A stretch of 64,000 nucleotides of DNA from Zoogloea sp016790385 (GTDB taxonomy: Bacteria > Pseudomonadota > Gammaproteobacteria > Burkholderiales > Rhodocyclaceae), in assembly GCF_041916735.1 (NCBI RefSeq), contig NZ_JAYRYY010000001.1. One strand, 5' to 3'. The translations under genes and the position numbers were made by a program. Position 1 is the first letter of the stretch. Each line of letters opens with the position of its first letter. Positions 1 to 8,577 of this stretch are shown one piece after another. The notes beneath the pieces are model-generated. The model did not search any database, was not told where the DNA came from, and was given only the letters and a program-made list of their open reading frames with translations.

Positions 1-468
1 AGGGTGTTCCACACCGTTGCCTTGAACGACGTTGTTGTAAACAAGGGCGATCTGGGGCGGATGATCGAGTTCGATCTGCGCATCGATGGGGAGTTTGTCT
101 ATACCCAACGCTCTGATGGCATGATCATCTCCACCCCGACGGGTTCAACAGCCTATGCGTTGTCCGCAAACGGGCCGATCCTGCATCCGAGTGTTGAGGG
201 CATTGCTCTCGTGCCGATGTGTCCGCACACTCTGACGGCACGGCCGATAACACTGCCTGATCGCTGTCAAATAGAGATCGTCCTGTTGCCTCCCCACGAT
301 TCGCGGGTGCATTTTGACGGGCAGACCCGTTACGACACACGTGCCGGAGATTCGGTCAGGATCACCCGCTCCCCTCACCGAGTGCGGCTGTTGCATCCGG
401 TTGGATACAGCTACTTTGCGATGCTGCGTGAAAAGTTGCACTGGAGTTCAACTCCTCGTCACAGCTGA
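1..468 (+). CDS. nadK: NAD kinase, C-terminal part (5' end outside window)
   Basis: C-terminal 155 codons of ATP-dependent NAD kinase, the cytoplasmic enzyme that makes NADP from NAD. The frame is open from base 1, so the true start and the N-terminal GGDGT active-site region lie outside the window. Visible family signatures are ALNDVVV at the window edge, the STPTGSTAYALSANGP block that forms the NAD pocket, and PHTLTARPI. It ends 29 bases before recN on the same strand. A nadK-recN pair is common in proteobacteria, so co-transcription is likely. Confidence 0.96.
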   Translation, partial: RVFHTVALNDVVVNKGDLGRMIEFDLRIDGEFVYTQRSDGMIISTPTGSTAYALSANGPILHPSVEGIALVPMCPHTLTARPITLPDRCQIEIVLLPPHDSRVHFDGQTRYDTRAGDSVRITRSPHRVRLLHPVGYSYFAMLREKLHWSSTPRHS

Positions 469-497
469 TTTTCTGTCCTTTCCCTGTCTTTTCTCCC

Positions 498-2159
498 ATG
501 CTGCGCCATCTCACCATTTGTGACTTCGTCATTGTCGACCGGCTTGAGCTGAGTTTCGAGGCAGGATTTGGAGCATTGACCGGTGAAACTGGCGCTGGCA
601 AATCCATTCTCCTTGACGCACTCGGACTCGCGCTGGGGAGTAAGGCTGAGGCGGGGGTGGTTCGGGCGGGATGTGCCAAGGCCGAGATAGTTGCCGAGTT
701 CGATGTTCCGACTGACGGGCCCTTGCGCAGCTGGCTGGTTGAGGAGGCGCTAGGTGTTGACGATGACGTAGTGCTGCTGCGTCGGGTGATTGAATGTGGC
801 GGCCGTTCCAAGGCGTGGCTGAACGGGGTTCCGGTTGTGTTGGGTCAGTTGCGTAGAGTGGGTGAGTTGTTGGCGGACATCCACGGTCAACACGCACATC
901 ATGCACTTCTCCGAGGGGACGCCCAGCTTGCCCTTGTCGATGCGCACGGAGGATTGCAAGAACTGGCCAGGAATGTCTCTGAGCGTTATAGCGAATGGGC
1001 TGCGTTACGCCGTGCCCGGAAGCTGGCTGAGGAGAGCGCATCCTCTTCCGAGCGGGAGCGGGAGCTGTTGGGGTGGCAGGTGAGCGAGCTGACGGAGTTG
1101 GCGTTCGATCTCGATGACTGGAGTGCGCTCAACCAGGAGCAGGCCCGTCTTGCCCATGCGGCCAGTCTTATCGAGGGAGCGGGAGAGGTACTGGAAGGGC
1201 TTGCGGAGGGCGAGTACGCGGTGGGGCCGCAGTTGGACCGACTGCTCGGGCGCGTTGCAGAGATGGCGGTGCATGATGGTCAGCTTGCGGACGTCCAGGA
1301 GTTGCTGAGTAGTGCCAGCATTCAGTTTGACGAGGCCATCCATGCAATGCGCCGATACCGCGACCGGCTTGATCTGGACCCCCAGCGCCTTGGAGAAATC
1401 GATCAACGCATCCAGGCCATCACGGGAATGGCTCGAAAGTATCGGGTGCCTCCCGAAAGTTTGCCGGGGATTCTGTCTGAAAGTGTGAGCCGTCTGGAGC
1501 GCCTTACACGTCAGTCCGATCCCGCAGCCTTGGCCAGAGACGAGGCGCTGGCAAGGCAAGCCTACATGACGCCAGCCCTGGCGCTGTCTCAGGCGCGCGA
1601 AAAGGTAGCTACCGATTTGTCGGCGGCGGTGACTGAGGCCATGCAGTCCTTGGCCATGGCGGGAGCGTGCTTCGAAATCGCCCTCAGGCCAGCTGATGAG
1701 GGCGCTGCAAGTGGTTTGGAAACGGTCGAGTTTCTGGTGACCGCGAACGCCAGTCAGCCCCTGCGTTCAATGGCCAAGGTGGCCTCGGGTGGAGAACTTT
1801 CGCGTATTGGGCTGGCCATTCAAGTCATCACCAGTAGAAATGCTGCGACACCAACCCTGATTTTCGATGAAGTGGACGTGGGGATCGGTGGGCGCGTGGC
1901 CGAGATTGTCGGCCGTCTGTTGCGCAAGCTGGGTGTCGATCGCCAGGTTCTCTGCGTCACTCACCTTCCCCAGGTAGCCGCCCAGGCGGATTGGCAGTGG
2001 ACGATCTCCAAGGAAACCCGGGGTGGGGAAACCTTCTCCCGGGTGCGTCAGCTTGATGCCTCGGGTCGTGTTGAGGAGATCGCCCGTATGCTGGGAGGCG
2101 TCAACATTACTGATACAACACGTCAGCACGCGGCCGAGATGCTGTCCGTGGACCCTTAA
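498..2159 (+). CDS. recN: DNA repair protein RecN
   Basis: SMC-like ATPase of 553 residues, the normal RecN length, acting in double-strand break repair with RecA. Walker A (GETGAGKS) lies near residues 29-36. The ABC signature (ASGGELSR) lies near 429-436 and Walker B (LIFDEVDVGIGG) near 454-465, followed by the conserved VTHLPQVAA segment. The middle is helical and charged, as expected for the short RecN coiled coil. It follows nadK by 29 bases. Its TAA stop overlaps the stop of the convergent UPF0016 gene by a few bases, so the two 3' ends are locked together. I saw no LexA box in the short upstream gap. Confidence 0.97.
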   Translation: MLRHLTICDFVIVDRLELSFEAGFGALTGETGAGKSILLDALGLALGSKAEAGVVRAGCAKAEIVAEFDVPTDGPLRSWLVEEALGVDDDVVLLRRVIECGGRSKAWLNGVPVVLGQLRRVGELLADIHGQHAHHALLRGDAQLALVDAHGGLQELARNVSERYSEWAALRRARKLAEESASSSERERELLGWQVSELTELAFDLDDWSALNQEQARLAHAASLIEGAGEVLEGLAEGEYAVGPQLDRLLGRVAEMAVHDGQLADVQELLSSASIQFDEAIHAMRRYRDRLDLDPQRLGEIDQRIQAITGMARKYRVPPESLPGILSESVSRLERLTRQSDPAALARDEALARQAYMTPALALSQAREKVATDLSAAVTEAMQSLAMAGACFEIALRPADEGAASGLETVEFLVTANASQPLRSMAKVASGGELSRIGLAIQVITSRNAATPTLIFDEVDVGIGGRVAEIVGRLLRKLGVDRQVLCVTHLPQVAAQADWQWTISKETRGGETFSRVRQLDASGRVEEIARMLGGVNITDTTRQHAAEMLSVDP

Positions 2160-2734
2160 AGACCCATGCGGCTACCGGCCACCACAGTCACGATGCCGGT
2201 TAGTACAAAGACGCTTGCGGCGATCCAGCGGATCTTATCCAGGGGGAGACGCCGAGCGAGGCCTTCTCCGAGCAGCACTGCGGGGGCGTTTGCCAGCATC
2301 ATGCCAAGAGTCGTTCCAATTACGACCCACGCGAGGGCGTCAAAGCGGGCCGCAAGGGCTACGGTGGCAAGCTGAGTCTTGTCACCCATCTCAGCGATGA
2401 AGAAAGCAATGGTTGTGGTTACGAAGGCGCCGGCGGGATGCATTTTGGCTGCGGCCTCGTCATCGTCGAGCGTGTCGGGCTTTAATGTCCATATGCCGAA
2501 AGCGATGAACGCCAGGCCGACGATCCAGGGGAGCCACCCGGCCGGAACAAGCGTGCTTGCCCATGCACCCACCGACCCGGCGAGTGCGTGATTGAGCACT
2601 GTGGCAACGAAGATCCCCGCGATGATTGCCCAGGGTTTGCGTAGTCTTGCGGCTAGGACAAAGGAGAGGAGTTGGGTCTTGTCGCCGATTTCAGCCAGGG
2701 CGACGAGGGCTGTTGAGGTCAGGAATGCTTCCAC
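2156..2734 (-). CDS. UPF0016/TMEM165-GDT1 family divalent cation (probable Mn2+) exporter
   Basis: Membrane protein of 192 residues with two homologous halves. Each half carries the family motif E-x-G-D-K-T (EIGDKT at 15-20, EMGDKT at 115-120) and about three hydrophobic segments, with an acidic linker (LDDDEAAAK) between the halves. The family exchanges Ca2+ or Mn2+ for protons; the Vibrio cholerae member MneA exports manganese. The start is GTG at 2734. The gene lies 30 bases downstream of fur on the same strand with no obvious terminator between, so the two are probably co-transcribed. That link to an iron regulator favours a manganese role, but this is inference. No yybP-ykoY-type leader is possible in the short gap. 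Confidence 0.9.
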   Translation of the reverse strand: MEAFLTSTALVALAEIGDKTQLLSFVLAARLRKPWAIIAGIFVATVLNHALAGSVGAWASTLVPAGWLPWIVGLAFIAFGIWTLKPDTLDDDEAAAKMHPAGAFVTTTIAFFIAEMGDKTQLATVALAARFDALAWVVIGTTLGMMLANAPAVLLGEGLARRLPLDKIRWIAASVFVLTGIVTVVAGSRMGL

Positions 2735-2764
2735 AGGATCAGGCGGAGGCCGCCGCTAAAGGTT

Positions 2765-3202
2765 TCAGGAGTTGCGGGACTTATTGGGGCAGGCGGATTT
2801 CTGGCAGTCGGCATAGAGGTATAGCGCGTGCTCCTTGACGACGAAGCCTCGTTCGGCGGCGATCCGGTTCTGCCGATCTTCGATCTCAGGGTCGAAGAAC
2901 TCTTCAACTTTCCCACACTGAATGCAAACCAGGTGGTCGTGGTGGCGGCCTTCATTGAGCTCGAAAACCGCCTTGCCGGATTCGAAGTAATGACGTTCCA
3001 GGAGCCCGGCCTGCTCGAATTGCGTGAGAACACGATAAACCGTGGCAAGGCCGATATCCATGTCTTCACCGATCAGCAAGCGGTAGACGTCTTCGGCGGT
3101 AAGGTGGCGATTTTCCGCTTTTTGAAACAGATCCAGGATCTTGAGGCGTGGAAAAGTTGCCTTCAGGCCGATGCTTTTTAGGTTCTGAGAGTTGTTGGAC
3201 AT
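2765..3202 (-). CDS. fur: Ferric uptake regulator Fur
   Basis: Fur of 145 residues, the iron-dependent repressor of iron acquisition genes. The N-terminal winged helix (about 1-82) contains the DNA-binding helix region DIGLATVYRVLTQFE. The dimerisation/metal part has the HHDH cluster (87-90), Cys93 and Cys96 (CIQC), His125, and a second cysteine pair at 133 and 138 (CQKSAC). All metal ligands expected of a canonical Fur are present. The start ATG at 3202 faces bamE divergently across 121 bases. A GC-rich hairpin lies in its own leader. I could not find a convincing Fur box upstream, so autoregulation is not supported by what I see. Confidence 0.97.
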   Translation of the reverse strand: MSNNSQNLKSIGLKATFPRLKILDLFQKAENRHLTAEDVYRLLIGEDMDIGLATVYRVLTQFEQAGLLERHYFESGKAVFELNEGRHHDHLVCIQCGKVEEFFDPEIEDRQNRIAAERGFVVKEHALYLYADCQKSACPNKSRNS

Positions 3203-3225
3203 GGGTGCCCCGAAGAACTGAATGG

Positions 3226-3247
3226 GCCAGCCGGAAACCCGGCCGGC
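3226..3247 (-). promoter_or_regulatory. Hairpin in fur leader, fur-bamE divergent region
   Basis: An inverted repeat with 9-base arms and one mismatch (3226-3234 and 3239-3247, loop AAAC) starts 24 bases upstream of the fur ATG. The adjoining GTATGATATA at 3251-3260 could serve as a -10 region in either direction, but no good -35 element pairs with it. The role is unknown; this is the only structure seen in the 121-base fur-bamE gap. Confidence 0.3.
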
Positions 3248-3323
3248 ACCGTATGATATAGTTTCCGACCTTCGTTGAGAATGCGGCTATCCGGCCGTAG
3301 CTCACCCCGCCTTTCTGGACGCC

Positions 3324-3668
3324 ATGCGTACATTGCTCACATCCACTTTCCTGGTCGCAGCGCTAGCCGGCTGCTCAACCGCTTCTGACTTCTTCAAACC
3401 GTATCGGATAGATGTTCGCCAGGGCAACTTTGTGTCCCAGGATATGGTGGCGCAACTCAAGCCTGGAATGTCGCGCGAACAAGTCCGCTTTGTTCTGGGC
3501 GCGCCTTTGCTTGTCGATGTCTTCCATTCGGATCGCTGGGACTATGTTTATCGCTTTCAGCCCGGCAAGGGGCGTCTCCAGGAGCGGAGGTTGACCGTGA
3601 TTTTTGAGAACGGCAGTCTTGCCAGGTTAGAGGGCGATGTTCGCGCCGACGAGGCGGGCGCGCAGTAA
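3324..3668 (+). CDS. bamE: Outer membrane assembly lipoprotein BamE (SmpA/OmlA)
   Basis: Lipoprotein of 114 residues and a subunit of the BAM complex that folds outer membrane beta-barrels. It has a signal peptide with lipobox LAGC; the lipidated cysteine is Cys17, followed by Ser, which predicts outer membrane sorting. The SmpA/OmlA domain follows, with the characteristic YRIDVRQGNFV, LKPGMSREQVRFVLGAP and RWDYVYRF segments. Divergent fur-bamE followed by dapB is a common betaproteobacterial arrangement. dapB begins 56 bases downstream. Confidence 0.95.
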   Translation: MRTLLTSTFLVAALAGCSTASDFFKPYRIDVRQGNFVSQDMVAQLKPGMSREQVRFVLGAPLLVDVFHSDRWDYVYRFQPGKGRLQERRLTVIFENGSLARLEGDVRADEAGAQ

Positions 3669-3724
3669 CTTATTACGGGCCCACCGCTCTCGCTTCGGGC
3701 CGATCACTGTTCTCCGGGGAAACA

Positions 3725-4531
3725 ATGGAACAAATTCGTATCGCTATTGCCGGCGCGTCAGGGCGCATGGGCAGGATGTTGATTGAAACCACGCTCAAGA
3801 CGGAGGGTGCTGTCCTGGTTGCCGCTTTCGAGCGCCCCGACAGCATTTTCATTGGTCGGGATGCCGGTGAGTTTGGTGGAGTGCCGTGCGGTGTGCCGAT
3901 TACCAGTGACGTTGCAGAGGGGCTGGCCCGGGCTGATTGCTTGATCGACTTCACGCGGCCGGAAGCCACGCTCCAGCATCTCGCGCTTGCAAGGTCGGCT
4001 GGCTGTGGAATGGTCATTGGTACGACCGGTTTTTCGGAACAGGGGAAGGCTGCGATTCTCAGTGCAGCCGAGGATATTCCCGTGGTGTTCGCGCCGAACA
4101 TGGCGGTCGGTGTGAACGCGGTCTTCAAACTTCTGGATATGGCCGCGCGTATTCTCAGTGAAGGCTATGACATCGAGGTCATTGAAGCGCATCACCGCAT
4201 GAAAGTCGATGCCCCCTCCGGGACAGCCCTTCGCATGGGAGAGGTCGTCGCTGAAGCCCTGGGCAGAGATCTCAAGCGCTGCGCTATCTATGGGCGGGAA
4301 GGGGTGACCGGCGAGCGCGACAGTCAGACAATCGGCTTTGCCACCATTCGTGGTGGCGATATCGTCGGTGATCACACGGTTCTCTTTGCCGGGATCGGCG
4401 AGCGTATTGAAATCACACATAAGTCCGCCAGTCGCATGCCTTACGCGACTGGAAGTCTTCGTGCCGCGCGCTTCCTGGCAGGGCGTCAGTCCGGGTTATT
4501 CGACATGCAGGACGTACTGGGTTTGAAGTAG
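3725..4531 (+). CDS. dapB: 4-hydroxy-tetrahydrodipicolinate reductase
   Basis: DapB of 268 residues, the NAD(P)H-dependent reductase of the diaminopimelate/lysine pathway. The N-terminal nucleotide-binding motif GASGRMGR lies near residues 10-17. The catalytic and substrate region EAHHRMKVDAPSGTA is intact, with both active-site His residues and the Lys. In many beta- and gammaproteobacteria dapB lies directly before carA. Here a 2.6-kb histidine kinase gene separates them. The 110 bases downstream show no terminator. Confidence 0.97.
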   Translation: MEQIRIAIAGASGRMGRMLIETTLKTEGAVLVAAFERPDSIFIGRDAGEFGGVPCGVPITSDVAEGLARADCLIDFTRPEATLQHLALARSAGCGMVIGTTGFSEQGKAAILSAAEDIPVVFAPNMAVGVNAVFKLLDMAARILSEGYDIEVIEAHHRMKVDAPSGTALRMGEVVAEALGRDLKRCAIYGREGVTGERDSQTIGFATIRGGDIVGDHTVLFAGIGERIEITHKSASRMPYATGSLRAARFLAGRQSGLFDMQDVLGLK

Positions 4532-4641
4532 TCGGAGGGTTCCGGGCGGCTCAAGATGAGGAGGATAGTGCCGTTATAGGCAGTGTTCCAGAAGGGGCGT
4601 GTCGGCGGGTCTGGCGCGCCTCTTTCTTGTGATTTCGCGAT

Positions 4642-7257
4642 TTGTTGGCGGCCCATGTGATTCCCCCTGAGTTGGAACCTAGTACCTCTGATACCGATCT
4701 CGGTCGGGCTTTGCGAGCGTACCTGATTGAGCAGGCAGCATCGGGGCTGCTGGCGACGAGTCGCGACGAGGTGGCCTGCGCCCCAGTGTCCAAATTGATG
4801 GACTTGGTCCGCGGCATGGATTCGGCCCGTGATCGGGCGGAGCGCATGGCTTCGGAAACCCGGAGGCGACTTGAGCTTGCTCTCCAGAACACCGAAGGTG
4901 GCCTTTGGGACTGGGATCTGGCTGGCGGTGGCATTGTTCTTGACGAGCAATGGGGGCGCTGCCTTGGATACGATGAGTCCGAATGCTCGCCTGACTTTGC
5001 GTCGTGGCTGCCCCTGATTCATCCCGACGATCTTGTCGTTAGCCGCCATCAGTTGATCACGCATCTCCGTGGAGAACTGGATAACTTTGAAACCCAATTT
5101 CGGGTTGCGCCCAAGGCAGGCGGGTGGCGCTGGATGCTGGTGCGTGGGAGGGCCTCCGGAAGAGGTGAGGACGGACGCTGGACGAGAATAGTTGGCACTT
5201 ACTGGGATGTCACTCAGGCCAAATGCGCGGAGCTGGAGTTGCTTCACGCAAAGGAGCAGGCGGAGGCCGCCAACCGCGCCAAGAGTGATTTTCTGGCCAA
5301 TATGAGCCACGAAATCCGTACCCCGATGAACGGCATTATCGGCATGACGGAACTGGTGCTCGACACCAAGCTCGACGAGGAGCAGCGTGAGTATCTGAAT
5401 ACGGTCAAGAGTTCGGCCGATTCTCTGTTGCGAATCATCAATGACGTGCTTGACTTCTCCAAGATAGAGGCGGGGCATCTCAGTCTTGAGCGGGTCGAGT
5501 TCTCGCTGCCCGATCTGCTCGGGGACACCATGAAGTCCCTTGCCCTGCGTTCCTATCAAAAGGGCGTGGAATTTTTCTACTCGGTGGCACCTCATGTTCC
5601 TGATGTGCTGTTGGGTGATCCCACTCGCCTCAGGCAGGTCTTGACCAATCTTGTTGGCAACGCCATCAAGTTCACCGAAAAGGGTGAGATCGAGGTATCC
5701 ATCCGCGGTGAGGAGGTCGAAGGGGGAGAGTTCGTCCTCGAGATCCACGTTCGGGATTCCGGGGTGGGCATTCCGGAAGACAAGCATGAGGCCGTCTTCG
5801 GTGCGTTTTCGCAAGCGGACGAATCCACAACCCGAAAGTATGGTGGCACCGGGCTGGGCCTGGCCATCTGTCGGCGTATCGTTGAGCTCATGGGGGGGGC
5901 GATCTCCCTGAGTAGTCGTTCCGGAGAGGGAAGTACCTTCAGCTTTTCGGTGCGAGTGGGCGTTGGGAGGGTTCGCTCTGCGGTTTTCCCGGAGCTCGGC
6001 TCACGCCGGGTCTTGCTCGGGGTGAGAAATGCGACGCTGCGCCGTAGTATTGGAGGGCAGCTGAGTTCGCTCGGGCTTGAGGTCGAGGAGGCCGATGGCG
6101 GCGGCGCCCTTGTCGAGAGGTTGGCTGCCGCTGACAAGTTGAACAGTCCCTTTGACTGGATTCTCATGGAGTCCGGGATGCCTGCGCCGGGCGGCTATGC
6201 ACTGGCCGAGCGGCTGCTTCAGGGTTGGCCTAGACTGGACCGGGTGATCATGATTGTCGGGCCGGATACGCAAAGGGCTGATTCCGCGACGTGTGAGCGA
6301 CTAAAGGTTGGTGCTCGGTTGATCAAGCCGTTTTCCCGCAGTGATCTAGCCGATGCCCTCGGCGTAACGCTTCATGGTGCCGCAGACGAGGAGGCGCGAT
6401 TTCTGGCCTTTGAGGCGGAGCAGACATATGCGTGTTCTCCGCCGCCGTCCCGTTCCGTGCAGCATCTCAAGATCCTGTTGGTGGAGGACAATCCGGTCAA
6501 TCAGACCGTAGCCGTCAAGATGCTGGAGAAAGTTGGGCACTCCATAGTCGTCGCGGCCAATGGTCAGGAGGCCTTGGAGTGCTTCGACAAGGAGCGCTTC
6601 GACCTGATTCTGATGGATGTGCAGATGCCCGTTATGGGGGGGCTTGAGGCCACCCAGGCGATTCGTGCCCGAGAGGCGAGGCGAAGCTGGGCTGCGGGTG
6701 GCAAGTGGCAGTCAACACCGATCATCGCCATGACAGCCCATGCGATGCAGGGCGATCGGGATCGGTGTTTGATGGCTGGAATGGATGACTATATTGCCAA
6801 GCCGATCAAACCCCCTGAGTTGCACGGTGTGATTGACCGGGTGCTTGGAGATCTCGACGATACGTGCCAGGTCAGTGCGGTGCGTCAGGGGGAGTGTACA
6901 GACGGGATCGGGGATGCGGCGATTGCAGATGTCGGAGCTACGCGAGATCTTCTTGATGGGGATGAGGCGGCACTACAGCAACTCATCAGCCTGTTTTTCA
7001 GTGACCTCGAGCGAAATCGCAAGTCTCTTGAGCTTGCCCAGCGTAACTCCGATTTCGCCACGATCCGCTCGTTGGCGCACTCTATAAAAGGGGCTGCTGG
7101 AGTGTTCAATGCCACTGCTGCGGTGGCTGCCGCCCAGCGACTTGAAAATGCAGGCAAGGCTCAGGACGGTGCGGCTGTGCGCAGGGAGGTGCCGGACCTG
7201 CTCGCGGAGCTGGGCAGCCTTGCGGGCGTATTACGGCGGGCCCGAGGCGCGCGGTGA
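4642..7257 (+). CDS. Soluble hybrid sensor histidine kinase (PAS-HisKA-HATPase-REC-REC-HPt)
   Basis: Large phosphorelay kinase of up to 871 residues with no transmembrane segment, so a cytoplasmic sensor. Domain order: PAS (about 80-195), HisKA with phospho-accepting His223 (MSHEIRTPMN), HATPase with N box (NLVGNAIKF), G1 (DSGVGIP) and G2 (GGTGLGLAIC), a first receiver (about 455-575), a second receiver (609-735) with Asp659 (LILMDVQMP), and a C-terminal HPt with His813 (AHSIKGAAG). The first receiver looks dead: the acidic pair is replaced (VLLGVRN) and Glu510 sits where the phospho-Asp should be (WILMESGMP), although the conserved Lys is kept (LIKPF). The start is uncertain: TTG 4642, TTG 4645 or GTG 4657, none with a good Shine-Dalgarno. 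No partner regulator is adjacent. Confidence 0.93.
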   Translation: MLAAHVIPPELEPSTSDTDLGRALRAYLIEQAASGLLATSRDEVACAPVSKLMDLVRGMDSARDRAERMASETRRRLELALQNTEGGLWDWDLAGGGIVLDEQWGRCLGYDESECSPDFASWLPLIHPDDLVVSRHQLITHLRGELDNFETQFRVAPKAGGWRWMLVRGRASGRGEDGRWTRIVGTYWDVTQAKCAELELLHAKEQAEAANRAKSDFLANMSHEIRTPMNGIIGMTELVLDTKLDEEQREYLNTVKSSADSLLRIINDVLDFSKIEAGHLSLERVEFSLPDLLGDTMKSLALRSYQKGVEFFYSVAPHVPDVLLGDPTRLRQVLTNLVGNAIKFTEKGEIEVSIRGEEVEGGEFVLEIHVRDSGVGIPEDKHEAVFGAFSQADESTTRKYGGTGLGLAICRRIVELMGGAISLSSRSGEGSTFSFSVRVGVGRVRSAVFPELGSRRVLLGVRNATLRRSIGGQLSSLGLEVEEADGGGALVERLAAADKLNSPFDWILMESGMPAPGGYALAERLLQGWPRLDRVIMIVGPDTQRADSATCERLKVGARLIKPFSRSDLADALGVTLHGAADEEARFLAFEAEQTYACSPPPSRSVQHLKILLVEDNPVNQTVAVKMLEKVGHSIVVAANGQEALECFDKERFDLILMDVQMPVMGGLEATQAIRAREARRSWAAGGKWQSTPIIAMTAHAMQGDRDRCLMAGMDDYIAKPIKPPELHGVIDRVLGDLDDTCQVSAVRQGECTDGIGDAAIADVGATRDLLDGDEAALQQLISLFFSDLERNRKSLELAQRNSDFATIRSLAHSIKGAAGVFNATAAVAAAQRLENAGKAQDGAAVRREVPDLLAELGSLAGVLRRARGAR

Positions 7258-7294
7258 GTTTGTCAGCGCCACGTCAGTTTTCCTGCAGTCGGAT

Positions 7295-7324
7295 TTGCCC
7301 CCCCAACACGCGTCAGGCTATAAT
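7295..7324 (+). promoter_or_regulatory. Sigma-70-type promoter for carAB
   Basis: TTGCCC at 7295-7300 and a perfect TATAAT at 7319-7324 are separated by 18 bases. Transcription would start near 7331, about 100 bases before the preferred GTG start of carA and upstream of a terminator-like hairpin. Confidence 0.75.
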
Positions 7325-7339
7325 TAGAAAGTTTCTCAG

Positions 7340-7371
7340 CGGGACGGCCAGTCAAGGCTGATCCCGTTTTT
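7340..7371 (+). terminator. Terminator-like hairpin in carA leader (possible attenuator)
   Basis: CGGGA (7340-7344) pairs with TCCCG (7362-7366), with an inner GCC/GGC pair (7347-7349 with 7356-7358), followed directly by five T residues (7367-7371). It lies between the carA promoter and the carA start. It therefore cannot merely end the upstream kinase transcript; it would also act on carA mRNA. Attenuation of carAB has been described in pseudomonads. Its use here is inference. Confidence 0.5.
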
Positions 7372-7430
7372 CATGTGTAGCTTGGCTGCTCATGTCTGTT
7401 GCTCAATCACAAGATTTCGAGGAGTTCACC

Positions 7431-8573
7431 GTGTCAGCTTTCCCGCCTGCCATTCTTGCTCTTGCCGACGGGACGGTGTTTTACGGCAAAGGTATAGGGG
7501 CAATGGGTACAACAACCGGTGAGGTGGTTTTCAACACCTCCATGTCCGGTTACCAGGAAATCCTCACCGACCCCAGTTACTGTCGTCAGATCGTTACGCT
7601 CACCTATCCCCATATCGGAAACACCGGTATCAACCGCGAGGACTGTGAAGCGAGCAAGGTGTATGCCTCAGGCTTGGTGATTCGCGATCTGCCCATGCTG
7701 GCATCCAGCTGGCGCTCTGAGCAAACGCTGGATGCCTATCTCAAGTCTGAGAGCATCGTCGCGATTGCGGGCATCGATACGCGAAAATTGACCCGTATCC
7801 TTCGTGAGAAGGGGGCTCAGAGCGGTTGCATCGTCACCGCTGCGACGGTGGCCGAGCTTGGTGTGGAGGTGGCGCTCGCCCAGGCCCGCGCCTTCCCCGG
7901 GCTTGCCGGAATGGATCTGGCGAAGGTGGTCTCCACCGCTTCTCAGTATCCATGGGCTGAGGGTGAATGGCAGCTCGAAGGGGGGTATGTTCAGCAGCAG
8001 AGTGCCCGCTTCCACGTCGTGGCTTTCGACTATGGCGTAAAGCGCAATATCCTTCGCATGCTTGCCCAGCGGGGTTGCCGCCTTACGGTGGTTCCTGCCC
8101 AGACGTCCGCAGCGGAGGTCCTGGCGCTCAATCCGGACGGTGTTTTCCTTTCCAACGGTCCTGGCGATCCCGAGCCTTGTAGTTACGCCATCGAGGCTAT
8201 TCGTGAAGTGCTCGCGAGGGGGGTGCCGACTTTTGGTATTTGCCTTGGGCACCAGCTTCTGGCGCTCGCTTCCGGTGCGCGAACGATGAAAATGAAGTTC
8301 GGTCATCACGGAGCGAACCATCCCGTAAAGGATCTCGATTCCGGCCAAGTTCTGATCACCAGCCAGAATCACGGCTTTGCCGTGGATGCCGCAAGCTTGC
8401 CCGCAAATCTCCGGGCAACTCACGTGTCGCTCTTTGATGGCAGCCTTCAAGGCCTTGCTCGGACCGACGTCCCGGCCTTTTGTTTTCAGGGGCATCCGGA
8501 GGCCAGCCCCGGTCCCCACGATGTGGCCTACCTGTTCGACCGATTCATTTCGCTGATGGAGGCGAGGGGCTGA
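7431..8573 (+). CDS. carA: Carbamoyl phosphate synthase small (glutaminase) subunit
   Basis: Glutamine amidotransferase subunit that hydrolyses glutamine and passes ammonia to CarB. I prefer the GTG at 7431 (380 residues, beginning MSAFPPAILALADG), because a strong GAGGAG site sits 6 bases upstream; an in-frame ATG at 7392 would add 13 residues. The N-terminal CPSase small domain is followed by a class I glutaminase with catalytic Cys271 (FGICLGHQ), His355 and Glu357 (GHPEAS). It sits behind its own promoter and leader hairpin, and 70 bases before carB. Confidence 0.97.
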   Translation: MSAFPPAILALADGTVFYGKGIGAMGTTTGEVVFNTSMSGYQEILTDPSYCRQIVTLTYPHIGNTGINREDCEASKVYASGLVIRDLPMLASSWRSEQTLDAYLKSESIVAIAGIDTRKLTRILREKGAQSGCIVTAATVAELGVEVALAQARAFPGLAGMDLAKVVSTASQYPWAEGEWQLEGGYVQQQSARFHVVAFDYGVKRNILRMLAQRGCRLTVVPAQTSAAEVLALNPDGVFLSNGPGDPEPCSYAIEAIREVLARGVPTFGICLGHQLLALASGARTMKMKFGHHGANHPVKDLDSGQVLITSQNHGFAVDAASLPANLRATHVSLFDGSLQGLARTDVPAFCFQGHPEASPGPHDVAYLFDRFISLMEARG

Positions 8574-8577
8574 AGCC

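Noticed and set aside
2735..2764. Manganese riboswitch (yybP-ykoY) before the UPF0016 gene
   Set aside because: Only 30 bases separate it from fur, too short for the element; a small GGCGG-CCT-CCGCC stem is all that is seen.
3203..3323. Fur box in the fur-bamE region
   Set aside because: Only a short AT-rich stretch (TATGATATAG) is present; it does not match the GATAATGATAATCATTATC pattern well.
4486..5814. 442-codon open frame on the minus strand
   Set aside because: It lies antisense to the dapB end and the hybrid kinase, which has clear kinase motifs in its own frame. The antisense product shows no recognisable domain.
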